Below, one piece after another: positions 17,017 through 25,771 of a stretch of 64,000 nt of DNA. A program made the translations under genes and the position numbers. The stretch comes from Flavimaricola sp. (GTDB lineage Bacteria; Pseudomonadota; Alphaproteobacteria; Rhodobacterales; Rhodobacteraceae), in the NCBI GenBank assembly GCA_029255105.1, contig JAQWWH010000034.1, forward strand, positions 1 to 64,000, read 5' to 3'. Within the stretch, counting starts at the first letter, position 1. The number at the start of each line of letters is the position of its first letter. The notes beneath the pieces were generated by a model, which worked only from the letters and a program-made list of their open reading frames with translations, had not been told where the DNA came from and made no database searches.

Positions 17017-17132
17017 GCGGCGCGTTCTTTCGTCTGGAGATTTCGGCCAAGATGGGTTAGGGGCATCGGCTGATACAAGACCCTTCGGACCGGTGACTGC
17101 ACCGGACCCTCGGCCAGCACAAGGATACCTTC

Positions 17133-17699
17133 GTGAAAGTCATCGCTTCAAGCGTTCGAAAAGGCAACGTGATCGACATCGACGGCAAGCTTTATGTCGT
17201 CCTGAAAGCCGAGAACTTCCATCCCGGCAAAGGCACTCCCGTGACCCAGGTCGACATGCGGCGCATTTCCGACGGGGTGAAGATCGCAGAACGCTGGCGG
17301 ACCACCGAACAGGTCGAGCGGGCACATGTCGACGACAGCGACTACGACTTTCTCTACGAGGACGGCGAAGGCTTCCATTTCATGGAGCCCAATACCTATG
17401 ATCAGGTCACAGTGCACCCCGATGTCGTAGGTGACCTGAAGGTCTATCTGACCGACGGCATGCGCGTCTCGCTCAAAACCCACGAAGGCGTCGCCATTGC
17501 GATGGAAGTGCCTGGCAAGGTCACCGTCGAGATCACCGAGACGGAACCGGTCGTCAAAGGCCAGACCGCGTCGTCCTCTTACAAGCCTGCAATGTGCTCC
17601 AACGGCTTGCGGGTGATGGTGCCGCCGCACATTGGCGCCGGAACCCGGATCGTCATCAATACCGAGGACAATTCCTACGTCGAGCGATCAAAAGACTAA
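17133..17699 (+). CDS. efp: Elongation factor P
   Basis: A 188-residue protein with the KOW-like N-terminal domain and two OB domains. The modification loop is [11 protein letters not shown] with the target Lys at residue 33. The C-terminal signature region [23 protein letters not shown] is typical. It relieves ribosome stalling at consecutive prolines. It is divergent from epmA, whose product would modify Lys33. Several hairpin-forming repeats follow the stop codon. Confidence 0.97.
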   Translation: MKVIASSVRKGNVIDIDGKLYVVLKAENFHPGKGTPVTQVDMRRISDGVKIAERWRTTEQVERAHVDDSDYDFLYEDGEGFHFMEPNTYDQVTVHPDVVGDLKVYLTDGMRVSLKTHEGVAIAMEVPGKVTVEITETEPVVKGQTASSSYKPAMCSNGLRVMVPPHIGAGTRIVINTEDNSYVERSKD

Positions 17700-17714
17700 G
17701 GCCTGCGGCCTTTC

Positions 17715-17749
17715 GGGGGCGCTGCCCCCGGCACCTTTGGTGCGCCCCC
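17715..17749 (+). terminator. Nested alternative hairpins after efp
   Basis: GGGGGC-GCT-GCCCCC (17715-17729) forms a compact perfect stem. Alternatively GGGGGCGC (17715-17722) can pair with GCGCCCCC (17742-17749), enclosing GCACC-TTT-GGTGC. The two structures exclude each other. The position is right after efp. Without a clear T-run a rho-independent terminator is only likely, not certain. Confidence 0.55.
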
Positions 17750-17761
17750 GGGATACTTTCA

Positions 17762-17826
17762 ATCCGAAGAAGCAGAGAGCTGGTCCTGTTATCTTCGGAT
17801 CAAAAATATCCCCGCCGGAGGCTTCG
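17762..17826. repeat. Inverted repeat plus reverse copy of the dispersed GATATTTTTG element
   Basis: ATCCGAAGA at 17762-17770 is matched by its exact complement TCTTCGGAT at 17792-17800. The right arm runs into CAAAAATATCCCCGCCGGAGGC (17801-17822), which on the minus strand is GCCTCCGGCGGGGATATTTTTG. This is the same element seen at 38641, 43365 and 61252. It lies between two convergent genes (efp and the alcohol dehydrogenase). Confidence 0.7.
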
Positions 17827-17852
17827 ACCCAAGCACTTGGGATGACACCGGA

Positions 17853-18998
17853 TCAAAGAGCTGCCGAGAACAGGAGCCTCGTGTTCTCGATCGTCATCTT
17901 GACCGGATTGCCCCCGACGCTGGGATCGTCCATCGCCATGGCCGCGAGCCCGTCAAGCTGCGATTCCTCGACCCCCAGATCCGCAAGACCCGCCGGAATG
18001 GACAGCATCGTCCGCAATTCCATTACCCGGGCGCGAAACCCGTCAAAGCCACCCTCGATCCCCAGGTAGGCCGCCGCCTGTGACAGGCGCCCCTCGATGG
18101 CGGGTCGATTGAAGTCGAGGCAGGCGGGCATTACCACGGCATTGGTGGTGCCGTGATGTGTGTTGTAGACCGCCCCCACCGGGTGGCTGAGCGCGTGGAT
18201 CGCCCCGAGCCCCTTCTGGAAGGCGACCGCGCCCATGGCAGCCGCACTCATCATATGGCCGCGCGCCTCGAGGTCTGTTCCGTCGGCATAGGCCTTTGGC
18301 AGGTTTTCATTGACAAGCCGCAGCCCTTCGAGCGCGATCCCCTGGCTCATCGGGTGATAAAAAGGCGAGCAATAGGCCTCGAGGCAGTGGGCGAAGGCGT
18401 CCATGCCAGTGCCCGCTGTGATCGCCTTGGGCATGCCGACGGTCAATTCCGGGTCGCAGATGACCACGCTGGGCAGGACCTTGGGGTGGAAGATGATCTT
18501 CTTCACATGGGTCACGCTGTTGGTAATGACGCTGGCCCGCCCTACCTCGGACCCGGTGCCGGCCGTTGTGGGCACCGCCACGATGGGCGCGATGCCCCCG
18601 GCGTTGGCCCGTGTCCACCAGTCGCCGACATCCTCGAAATCCCACAGGGGCCGGGTCTGCCCCGACATGAAGGCGACCATCTTGCCAAGGTCGAGCCCGG
18701 AACCGCCGCCAAAGGCTACAACCCCGTCGTGCCCCCCTGCCCTGTAGGCCGCCAGACCCACCGCCAGGTTCATCTCGTTCGGGTTTGCGTCCACCTCGGA
18801 AAAGAGTGCCCGCCCAAGCCCCGCCGCTTCGAGGATGTCGAGGGCGTTCTGGGTGATCGCCATGTTTGCCAGCCCCCGGTCGGTGACCAGAAGCGGACGG
18901 GTGATCCCGGCCTGGGCGCAGGCTTCGGGCAGTTCCTTGATCCGTCCCGCCCCGAACCGGATTGCCGTGGGGTAGGACCAATTCGCCGTCAGGGTCAT
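17853..18998 (-). CDS. Iron-containing alcohol dehydrogenase
   Basis: The 381-residue group III dehydrogenase has the NAD-binding motif GGGSGLDLGKMVAF (about 95-108). The metal-binding His residues fall in GTGMDAFAHCLEAYCSP and HALSHPVGAVYNTHHGTTNAVVMP. I chose the ATG at 18998, which overlaps the stop of the aldehyde dehydrogenase (ATGA). It is the last gene of the TRAP/glutamine-synthetase-like operon. Its likely role is to oxidise a (possibly gamma-glutamylated) amino alcohol to the aldehyde used by the neighbouring enzyme. That role is inference from context. Confidence 0.92.
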   Translation of the reverse strand: MTLTANWSYPTAIRFGAGRIKELPEACAQAGITRPLLVTDRGLANMAITQNALDILEAAGLGRALFSEVDANPNEMNLAVGLAAYRAGGHDGVVAFGGGSGLDLGKMVAFMSGQTRPLWDFEDVGDWWTRANAGGIAPIVAVPTTAGTGSEVGRASVITNSVTHVKKIIFHPKVLPSVVICDPELTVGMPKAITAGTGMDAFAHCLEAYCSPFYHPMSQGIALEGLRLVNENLPKAYADGTDLEARGHMMSAAAMGAVAFQKGLGAIHALSHPVGAVYNTHHGTTNAVVMPACLDFNRPAIEGRLSQAAAYLGIEGGFDGFRARVMELRTMLSIPAGLADLGVEESQLDGLAAMAMDDPSVGGNPVKMTIENTRLLFSAAL

Positions 18999-20383
18999 GA
19001 TTTCATCTTTCTGAAGTGGTAAGAGCGCGGCCGTGTCACCGCCTGGTAGCCGATGGCGGACATTGCCCCGCCCCGGCCTGTATCCTTGCAACCGGTCCAG
19101 CAGACGGCGGGATCGACGTAGTCGGCCCGGTTCAGAAACACCGTCCCGGTCTCGATCCGCCGTCCCAGCGCCATCGCCTTGTCCGGGTCGCTGGTCCAGA
19201 GACTTGCCGTGAGGCCGTAGGGCGAGTCGTTCATGAGGGCGAGTGCTTCTTCGTCGTCCTTGACCGGCATGATGCCGACCACCGGCCCAAAGCTTTCTTC
19301 GCGCATCACCCGCATGTCGTGGGTCACATCGACAAGTATCTGTGGGGCGAGATAGGCCCCGCCATCGTCGGCGGGAAAGAGGGCGGGGTCGATCAACGGT
19401 TTCGCCCCCTGTGCCACCGCTTCGGCCACCTGGTCGCGCACGGTGCGGGCAAAGCGCACATTGGCCATCGGACCCAGCGTCGTTTCCGGGTCGAAGGGGT
19501 TGCCCAGCTTCAGGGCGCTGACCCAGGCGACTGCCTTTTCGACGAAGGCGTCAAAGAGGCTGTGGTGCACATAGACCCGTTCGATCCCGCAGCAGCACTG
19601 GCCCGAGTTGAACATGGCCCCGTCCATCAGCACATCGACCGCCCAATCAAGGTCGGCGTCGGCCATGACATAGCCGGGGTCCTTGCCCCCAAGTTCCAGC
19701 CCGAGGTTGGTGAAGGTTCCGGCAGCGGCCCGTTCAATGGCCTGCCCGCCGCCAACCGATCCGGTAAAGTTGACAAAGCCAAAGGCCCGTGACGCGATCA
19801 GCCGTTCGGTTCCGGCGTGGTCCAGAACGATGTTCTGGAAGATCCCATCGGGCACCCCGCCGGCCTGAAACGCTTCGGCCAGGACCTCGCCCACAAGGAT
19901 GGTCTGGCTGGCGTGTTTGAGGACGACGGCGTTGCCTGCCACCAGCGCCGGGACGATCGTGTTGAGGGCTGTCAGATAGGGGTAGTTCCAGGGGGCGATG
20001 ACGAAGACAACGCCCTGTGGCGCCCGTTCGATCCGTCTTTCGAACCCGTCCGAGCTTTCTGCGATATCGGGGGCCAGCGCCTTTTCGGCGATGGACATCA
20101 TGTAGTCGGCCCGTTCGTTGACCCCGCCGAATTCGCCGCCGAACCGGGTCGGCCGGCCCATTTGCCAGGCCAGTTCTTCAACAACCCGGTCTGACATGGC
20201 GTTCAATGCCGCAATGCTTGCTTTCACTTTTTCAATGCGGGTGGCCAGAGGCAGATCCGCCCATGCGGGCTGCGCTGACTTTGCCTTTGCCACACAAGCG
20301 TCTGCCTCGGCTTCGGAAAGGACGGCACGCGTGGCGTAGACGCTGCCGTCTACGGGCGAAACGCATTCAATTGTCTTTGTCAT
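18995..20383 (-). CDS. NAD(P)-dependent aldehyde dehydrogenase
   Basis: The 462-residue aldehyde dehydrogenase has FVIAPWNYPY (about 132-141), the general-base Glu in LELGGKDPGYV (about 229-239) and the nucleophilic Cys in NSGQCCCGIERV (about 260-271). These motifs are complete, so it should be active. It lies between the GS-like ligase and the alcohol dehydrogenase in one operon, reminiscent of PuuC in the gamma-glutamylputrescine route and of the isopropylamine (ipu) pathway. The substrate is not known. Confidence 0.92.
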   Translation of the reverse strand: MTKTIECVSPVDGSVYATRAVLSEAEADACVAKAKSAQPAWADLPLATRIEKVKASIAALNAMSDRVVEELAWQMGRPTRFGGEFGGVNERADYMMSIAEKALAPDIAESSDGFERRIERAPQGVVFVIAPWNYPYLTALNTIVPALVAGNAVVLKHASQTILVGEVLAEAFQAGGVPDGIFQNIVLDHAGTERLIASRAFGFVNFTGSVGGGQAIERAAAGTFTNLGLELGGKDPGYVMADADLDWAVDVLMDGAMFNSGQCCCGIERVYVHHSLFDAFVEKAVAWVSALKLGNPFDPETTLGPMANVRFARTVRDQVAEAVAQGAKPLIDPALFPADDGGAYLAPQILVDVTHDMRVMREESFGPVVGIMPVKDDEEALALMNDSPYGLTASLWTSDPDKAMALGRRIETGTVFLNRADYVDPAVCWTGCKDTGRGGAMSAIGYQAVTRPRSYHFRKMKS

Positions 20384-20402
20384 TTATTCAACTCCAGGGC
20401 GG

Positions 20403-21770
20403 TCAGGCCCGTTCAAATCCGCGTCTGACGTCCCAATCCGTCACCACCCGGTCAGATTCCGAGATCTCCCACTCGGCTGCGCGTGTATAGTGGTCGACGA
20501 CATCGTCGCCAAGCGCCTCGCGCAGCATTGTGGATTGGCGCAGCGCCTGAACTGCGTCACGCAGGTTCGTCGGGATCTCGCGGGCCTGGCCGGACTGATA
20601 GACATCGCCCGAGGCCTCGGCCTCAAGCTCGAGCCCGCGGTCGATCCCGTCAAGCCCGGCGGCCAGCTGACTGGCAAGGGCGAGGTAGGGGTTCAGATCG
20701 GCCCCGCCGACCCGGCATTCGATCCGAACGCCCTTGGTCCCTGCCCCGCAGACCCGGTAGCCCGCCGTCCGGTTGTCCGTGGACCAGACCGCCCGTGTCG
20801 GGGCGAACATGCCGATGGTGAACCGCTTGTAGCTGTTCACATAGGGCGCCAGAAAATAGGTGACGTCGGTGGCATGAGCGAGAAGACCCGCCACATAAGA
20901 CCTCATAAGGTCGGACATCCCATGCGGTGCGGACGGGTCAAAGAACGCCGGTTTGCCGTCCGCCGTCCAGAGGGACTGGTGGATATGGCTGGATGAGCCT
21001 GCCCGGTCGGTCGCGTATTTCGCCATGAAGGTCGCCGCCCGGCCGTGGGCAAAGGCGATCTCCTTGGTCGCGTTCTTGGTGATCGTATGCATGTCGGCGG
21101 TGTCGAGGGCATCAGAGTAGCGGATATTGATCTCTTCCTGGCCAGTCTCAGCCTCGCCTTTCGAATTTTCGACGGGGATGCCAGCACCGTAAAGGCCGTT
21201 GCGCAGGTCGCGCATCACGCTCTCTTCCTTGGTGGTGCCAAAGATCGAATAGTCGATGTTGTACCGGCCCAGAGTTTGCAGATCGCGGTAGCCACCATCG
21301 TTGAGGGCATCAAAGGATTGCTGGAACAGGTAAAATTCAAGCTCGGTCGCCATCATCGGTTCAAATCCCATGGCGCGGGCCCGGGCGACCTGGCGTTTGA
21401 GAATGGACCGGGGGGCGTGCGGCACCTCTTCATGGGTGTGGTGATCCAGAAAATCGCACATCACCATTGCTGTCGCAGGCAGCCATGGGACCAGCCGCAG
21501 GGTGCTCAGGTCAGGTTTGTGAACGTAGTCGCCATAACCGGCCTCCCATGAGGTGGACTTGTAGCCCTGAACGGTTCCCATCTCGATATCGGTGGCCAGC
21601 AGGTAATTGCAGCCGTGGGTTTCCTCATAGCCGCCATTGACGAAATGAGCCGCGTGAAAGCGCTTGCCCATAAGCCGGCCCTGCATGTCGATGACGCAGG
21701 TCAGAACGGTGTCGATCTTGCCTGCCTCAACGGCGGCGGAAAGCTGTTCGAAGGTAAGGTTGGCGGGCAT
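20403..21770 (-). CDS. Glutamine-synthetase-like gamma-glutamyl-amine ligase
   Basis: The 455-residue GS-fold protein carries metal- and glutamate-site motifs: ATELEFYLF (about 140-148), GQEEINIRY (about 210-218), GSSSHIHQSLW (about 261-271), NSYKRF and RIECRVGGADLNPYLA (about 348-363). The length and a short N-terminal domain match the PuuA/IpuC/GlnT type rather than true GlnA. Such enzymes join glutamate to an amine using ATP. The neighbours (TRAP importer, aldehyde and alcohol dehydrogenases) argue for catabolism of an imported amine or amino alcohol. No gamma-glutamyl hydrolase gene is present next to it. Start at ATG 21770. Confidence 0.88.
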   Translation of the reverse strand: MPANLTFEQLSAAVEAGKIDTVLTCVIDMQGRLMGKRFHAAHFVNGGYEETHGCNYLLATDIEMGTVQGYKSTSWEAGYGDYVHKPDLSTLRLVPWLPATAMVMCDFLDHHTHEEVPHAPRSILKRQVARARAMGFEPMMATELEFYLFQQSFDALNDGGYRDLQTLGRYNIDYSIFGTTKEESVMRDLRNGLYGAGIPVENSKGEAETGQEEINIRYSDALDTADMHTITKNATKEIAFAHGRAATFMAKYATDRAGSSSHIHQSLWTADGKPAFFDPSAPHGMSDLMRSYVAGLLAHATDVTYFLAPYVNSYKRFTIGMFAPTRAVWSTDNRTAGYRVCGAGTKGVRIECRVGGADLNPYLALASQLAAGLDGIDRGLELEAEASGDVYQSGQAREIPTNLRDAVQALRQSTMLREALGDDVVDHYTRAAEWEISESDRVVTDWDVRRGFERA

Positions 21771-21844
21771 GGTCGGGGGCTTTCTTGCGGGAATGGCAGA
21801 CAGGGCGCACCACGGCGCGCCCTGTCATACAGTGTGAACGCGGC

Positions 21845-22918
21845 TTAGCGGTAGGGGTAGCCTGCCGCTTCCATGTTGGCCTTGTAGTCCTTGAACGCTT
21901 GCACAACCTTGGCCGAGCGCGGCGATGCTGCCGCGATCTCGTCCCAGAAGGCGTCGGCGTCGGACACGACCTGTGCCCATTCGTCGGCGGGGATGGAGGT
22001 CAGCTCCATCTTTTCGCCTTCGACGCGCAGCTTGGCTTCACCACCCCAGTACCAAAGGGCACGGTAGTAGTGCGACTGGTCGATGGTGGACCGGTACAGC
22101 GCCTGAAGGTGCGGCGGCACCTTGTTCCAGCTTTCGGTATTGGCGAAATAGCTGCCGAACCAGGCACCGGTGACCGAGTTGGTCAGGGCGTAGTTGCAGA
22201 TGTCGGCCCAACCGACCTCATAGGCCTCGGTAAAGCCGCACCATGCCACACCGTCGAGTTCGCCGGTTTGCAGGGCGACTTCGACGTCGTCCCACGGCAC
22301 GGTGACCGGGATCAGACCGTATTGCGACAGGAACCGGCCGGCGGTCGGCACGCCGAACACCCGCTTGCCGCGCATGTCGGCCAGGCTGCGGATCGGATCC
22401 TTGGTAAAGATGTGCAGCGGGTCCCAGGCGCCCGAGGACAGCCAGGTCACGTTCTCGACCTCGCCGTAGGCTTCGGCCCAGATCTCGTTCAGGCCGTAAT
22501 AGTTGAACAGCGCCGGCACATCGAGCGAGTAGCGCGTTGCAAAGGGGAAATACCCCCCGAACACCGAGATATCGACCGGGGAGGCCATCGTGGCGTCATC
22601 CGACTGCACCGCGTCGATGGTGCCGTTCTGCATGGCGCGGAACAGCTCGCCCGTGGGCACAAGCTGGTCGGCGTAGTACAGTTCAATCTCCATCTCACCG
22701 TTTGCAGCGGCGTTGAAGGCGTCGATCTGCGGCTTGATCACATGGGCGCCAAGGGGGGCACCCGAGTAGGTTTGCAAGCGCCACTTGATCGGCGCGCTTT
22801 GGGCGTTGACGTAGGGAGCTGCGAGGGCAGCGGCCCCGCCAAAGGCAGAGGCGGTCAGGAACTTGCGCCGGCTCGCCAGGATCTTTTCGGACGGGCTTTG
22901 CGGTGTGGTGTCGGTCAT
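21845..22918 (-). CDS. TRAP transporter solute-binding protein (DctP type)
   Basis: The 357-residue protein begins with a twin-arginine-like leader (SRRKFLTASAFGGAAALAAP, cleavage after VNAQ near residue 40), unusual but known for some TRAP binding proteins. The mature sequence fits the monocarboxylate/TakP-like DctP group: QLVPTGELFRAMQNGTIDAV, RGKRVFGVP and the C-terminal KDYKANMEAAG. I chose the ATG at 22918 because AAGGAG lies just upstream. The longer in-frame start would fall inside dctM. It delivers substrate to the DctQM membrane subunits encoded just upstream. Confidence 0.92.
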   Translation of the reverse strand: MTDTTPQSPSEKILASRRKFLTASAFGGAAALAAPYVNAQSAPIKWRLQTYSGAPLGAHVIKPQIDAFNAAANGEMEIELYYADQLVPTGELFRAMQNGTIDAVQSDDATMASPVDISVFGGYFPFATRYSLDVPALFNYYGLNEIWAEAYGEVENVTWLSSGAWDPLHIFTKDPIRSLADMRGKRVFGVPTAGRFLSQYGLIPVTVPWDDVEVALQTGELDGVAWCGFTEAYEVGWADICNYALTNSVTGAWFGSYFANTESWNKVPPHLQALYRSTIDQSHYYRALWYWGGEAKLRVEGEKMELTSIPADEWAQVVSDADAFWDEIAAASPRSAKVVQAFKDYKANMEAAGYPYR

Positions 22919-22971
22919 TCGTCGTCTCCTTGCTTGGGTTGGGCCTCTTGCCGGGCCTTGGAAAAGGATCG

Positions 22972-24306
22972 CTAGCGCCCCCTGACGTATTCGGGCAGCC
23001 ACAGGGCGATCTGTGGAAAGATCATCACGAGGGCGATGGTCGCTGCCATCATGATGACAAAAGGCCAGATTGAGCGATAGATGTCCAAAAGGCCGATTTC
23101 CTTGGGCGCAAGCGCCCGCATCAGGAACAGGTTATAGCCGAAGGGCGGCGTGATATAGGCGATCTGACAGGTCATGGTGTAAAGCACCCCGAACCAGATC
23201 AGCTGGTTGTCAAAGCCCAGATCAAGCAGCTTGACCAGCGGCACATAGAGCGGTGCGACGATCACCAGCATGGCGGTGTCGTCCAGGAACATACCCATGA
23301 CGATGAAGCTAAGCTGCATCATGATGATGACCTGCCAAGGCGTCAGTTCCCACCGGGTGATGAACAGCGACTCGATCGCCCGGACCGCTCCGATCCCGTC
23401 AAACACCGCCCCAAAGGCCAGTGCCGCAAGGATCAGCCACAGGAACATGCACGAAATCGCCAAGGTCTTGCGGGCTGTCTCGTGAATCATCCGGAAGGAC
23501 AACCGCCGCTTCCATGCGGCGGCAAGGGTGGCAGAGGTGGCACCCACGGCCGAGCTTTCGACAAGCGAGGTAAAGCCCATGACGAACAGGCCCGTCATGG
23601 TGAAAAAGATCAGGAAAGGAATGATCCCCGCCCGCAAGAGAGCGAGCTTTTCCGACATCGGCATATTAAGCTCTGCATCGTCCACGATCGGTGCAAGCGC
23701 CGGGTTCACCTTGCAGCGTGCCCAGATGTAGATGATGAACATCGTGGCCATCAAAAGCCCTGGAATGACCCCGGCCAGCCAAAGCTGGCTGACGGGCTGA
23801 CGGGCGATCATCCCGTAAAGCACCATCACAACCGATGGCGGGACCAGAATACCGAGGGAAGACCCGCCCTGCACCACGCCCGAAATCAGGACCTTGTCAT
23901 AGCCACGCCGCAGCATCTCGGGCAGGGCAATGGTCGCACCAATGGCCATGCCCGCAACACTTAGCCCGTTCATCGCGCTGATGATGACCATCAGAACAAT
24001 GGTCCCAATCGCAAGACCGCCCCGCACCCTGCCGAACCAGACGTGCAACATGCGGTAAAGGTCTTCGGCAATTCCGCTCTCACTCAGGACATAGCCCATG
24101 TAGATGAACAGGGGCAGCGTCAGCATGGGGAACCAGTTGAACAGCTTGAACGCCTGGCTGAACGGGATCTCGACCCCGCCCTGCCCGTAGAGCAAAAGGA
24201 CCGCCCCTGCGGCGACAAAGCCAATGGCCGCAAACACGCGCTGGCCGGTCAGCAACAGGACCATCATGGACGAGAACATCAGGATGGCGATGAATTCGTA
24301 GCTCAT
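22972..24306 (-). CDS. TRAP transporter large permease (DctM type)
   Basis: The 444-residue, very hydrophobic protein has about 12 predicted membrane helices and the DctM features VQGGSSLGILVPPSVVMVLYG (about 152-172) and CQIAYITPPFGYNLFLMR (about 388-405). It is the sodium-coupled transport subunit. It overlaps dctQ by ATGA upstream and is followed by dctP after a 53-base gap. All three TRAP parts are present and intact. Confidence 0.94.
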   Translation of the reverse strand: MSYEFIAILMFSSMMVLLLTGQRVFAAIGFVAAGAVLLLYGQGGVEIPFSQAFKLFNWFPMLTLPLFIYMGYVLSESGIAEDLYRMLHVWFGRVRGGLAIGTIVLMVIISAMNGLSVAGMAIGATIALPEMLRRGYDKVLISGVVQGGSSLGILVPPSVVMVLYGMIARQPVSQLWLAGVIPGLLMATMFIIYIWARCKVNPALAPIVDDAELNMPMSEKLALLRAGIIPFLIFFTMTGLFVMGFTSLVESSAVGATSATLAAAWKRRLSFRMIHETARKTLAISCMFLWLILAALAFGAVFDGIGAVRAIESLFITRWELTPWQVIIMMQLSFIVMGMFLDDTAMLVIVAPLYVPLVKLLDLGFDNQLIWFGVLYTMTCQIAYITPPFGYNLFLMRALAPKEIGLLDIYRSIWPFVIMMAATIALVMIFPQIALWLPEYVRGR

Positions 24307-24812
24307 GCCACGGCCTCATCGCGCAGGGTCATCCAGTATTTGGCGGCCAGCGACAGGGTTTGCAGAACCATCAGGATCAGGCAGCCCACCATCAGCGACT
24401 TGATCGGGATCATCGAAGGGTTCCACATGGAAAACCGCCGTTCGCCCGTCTCGATTGCGTAGCCAAGCGACGAGATAGAGCCATAGAGCATCACACAGAG
24501 GTAAAAGAGCAGGCATATCATCGTGATCAGGTCCAGCCGGGCTTTGCCCCGGACCGACAGGCTGTCGTAGAACAGATCCATGCGCACATGGTCATTGTTC
24601 TTGAGCGTCATCGCCCCGCCCATAAAGTAGTAGGCCGCAAGGGTGAACTGCGCCGCCTCGATGCACCAATGCAGCGGAATGTCGATGACATTGCGGGTCA
24701 CTGCATCCAGAAGCAGGATCGCGATCATGAGGAAAATCAGATACATGGCAACATGGCCAACCCAATCGGCCATCTTGTCGACAACCCTCACATAGGTCTT
24801 TATCGCTTGCAC
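24303..24812 (-). CDS. TRAP transporter small permease (DctQ type)
   Basis: The 169-residue protein has four hydrophobic segments (about 14-36, 52-70, 92-112, 137-158), the normal layout of the small TRAP subunit. The start is a GTG preceded by a purine-rich stretch (AAGGGACGGGGG). It lies 29 bases after the DeoR-type regulator gene and overlaps dctM, so regulator, transporter and enzymes probably form one transcript. Confidence 0.9.
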   Translation of the reverse strand: MQAIKTYVRVVDKMADWVGHVAMYLIFLMIAILLLDAVTRNVIDIPLHWCIEAAQFTLAAYYFMGGAMTLKNNDHVRMDLFYDSLSVRGKARLDLITMICLLFYLCVMLYGSISSLGYAIETGERRFSMWNPSMIPIKSLMVGCLILMVLQTLSLAAKYWMTLRDEAVA

Positions 24813-24841
24813 CCCGAACCCCCGTCCCTTGTTCTTGCTGT

Positions 24842-25597
24842 CTAACGCAGCTCTACCCCTGCCGCCGCCAATGCCAAGGCAAGTGGCGCGTCGGGCTGTC
24901 TGTCGCAGACAAGCATATCGATCTGATCGAGTCGACAGACCCGATGCGGCGCGGTCCGACCCAATTTGGCACTATGTGCCAAAATGATGGAACGGCGGGC
25001 ATTTGCGTGCATGGCGCGCGCAATATGAGCCTCTTCGAGATTGGCATCCATCGCCCCGCCCTCAGCGTCGAGCGCGGTGACGGTCAGGACGGCCACGTCG
25101 GCCCGAAACTTCTCAAGACCGGCGACAGCAGACACCCCGATCGTTTGGGCATTGCCCGGGGCGTATCGGCCGCCCAGCAGATGGACCGCGGCCTGCCCAT
25201 CGCCTGCCGCCATGAGCCGGGCGATGGCGACGGAATTGGTGACCACCGTCAGATTTGGCAGCCGCGCCAGAACCGCGGCACAGGCCAGCGTCGTGGTCCC
25301 GGTGTCGATAAATAGCGCCTCGCCCGGCCGAACCTCTGCGCCGACCTTCTGGGCGATGATGGCCTTGGCCTCTGCATGCTCGCCCAAGCGTTCGTCAAAG
25401 CTGCCTTCGACGACGTGACGCATACGACGGGCCAGCCCATGCGCCTTAAGGAGCGCGCCCGAGGCGGCCAGCTGCGCCAGATCGCGCCGTATGGTTTCGG
25501 CCGACACATTGAAACGCGCGGCCAACTCTTCAACGGTCACCTCGCCTTGCTGATCCACAAGGTCCACGATGCTATTTTGACGGTCCTTTGGTTTCAC
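24842..25597 (-). CDS. DeoR-family transcriptional regulator
   Basis: The 251-residue repressor-type protein has an N-terminal winged HTH (DRQNSIVDLVDQQGEVTVEELAARFNVSAETIRRDL, about 5-40) with the SAETIRRDL recognition helix. The C-terminal sugar-isomerase-like ligand domain includes DTGTTT near 95-100. A GTG at 25597 with AAGGAG eight bases upstream is the best start. It leads the TRAP operon and faces the FAD-oxidoreductase/kinase operon across about 170 bases, so it may control both. DeoR proteins normally sense phosphorylated intermediates. Confidence 0.9.
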   Translation of the reverse strand: MKPKDRQNSIVDLVDQQGEVTVEELAARFNVSAETIRRDLAQLAASGALLKAHGLARRMRHVVEGSFDERLGEHAEAKAIIAQKVGAEVRPGEALFIDTGTTTLACAAVLARLPNLTVVTNSVAIARLMAAGDGQAAVHLLGGRYAPGNAQTIGVSAVAGLEKFRADVAVLTVTALDAEGGAMDANLEEAHIARAMHANARRSIILAHSAKLGRTAPHRVCRLDQIDMLVCDRQPDAPLALALAAAGVELR

Positions 25598-25771
25598 GTG
25601 AGGCTCCTTCCATGCATCAGTCAAGCGCGGGAGGTGAGATGGTGTCAACCGCAATGGTCAGAGCGGCCGCCCATTCAGTCAGTTTTGCGCCCGGATCATT
25701 GACCAAACGGGCATTTTCTGACAAGCAAAGTTCAGGCCCCGCTTCTGCGGTTGCAACCTGAGGGCGCTGTG

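Noticed and set aside
21355-21375. GGTTCAAATCCC resembling a tRNA T-arm
   Set aside because: It lies inside the glutamine-synthetase-like coding frame and no acceptor or anticodon stem can be formed around it.
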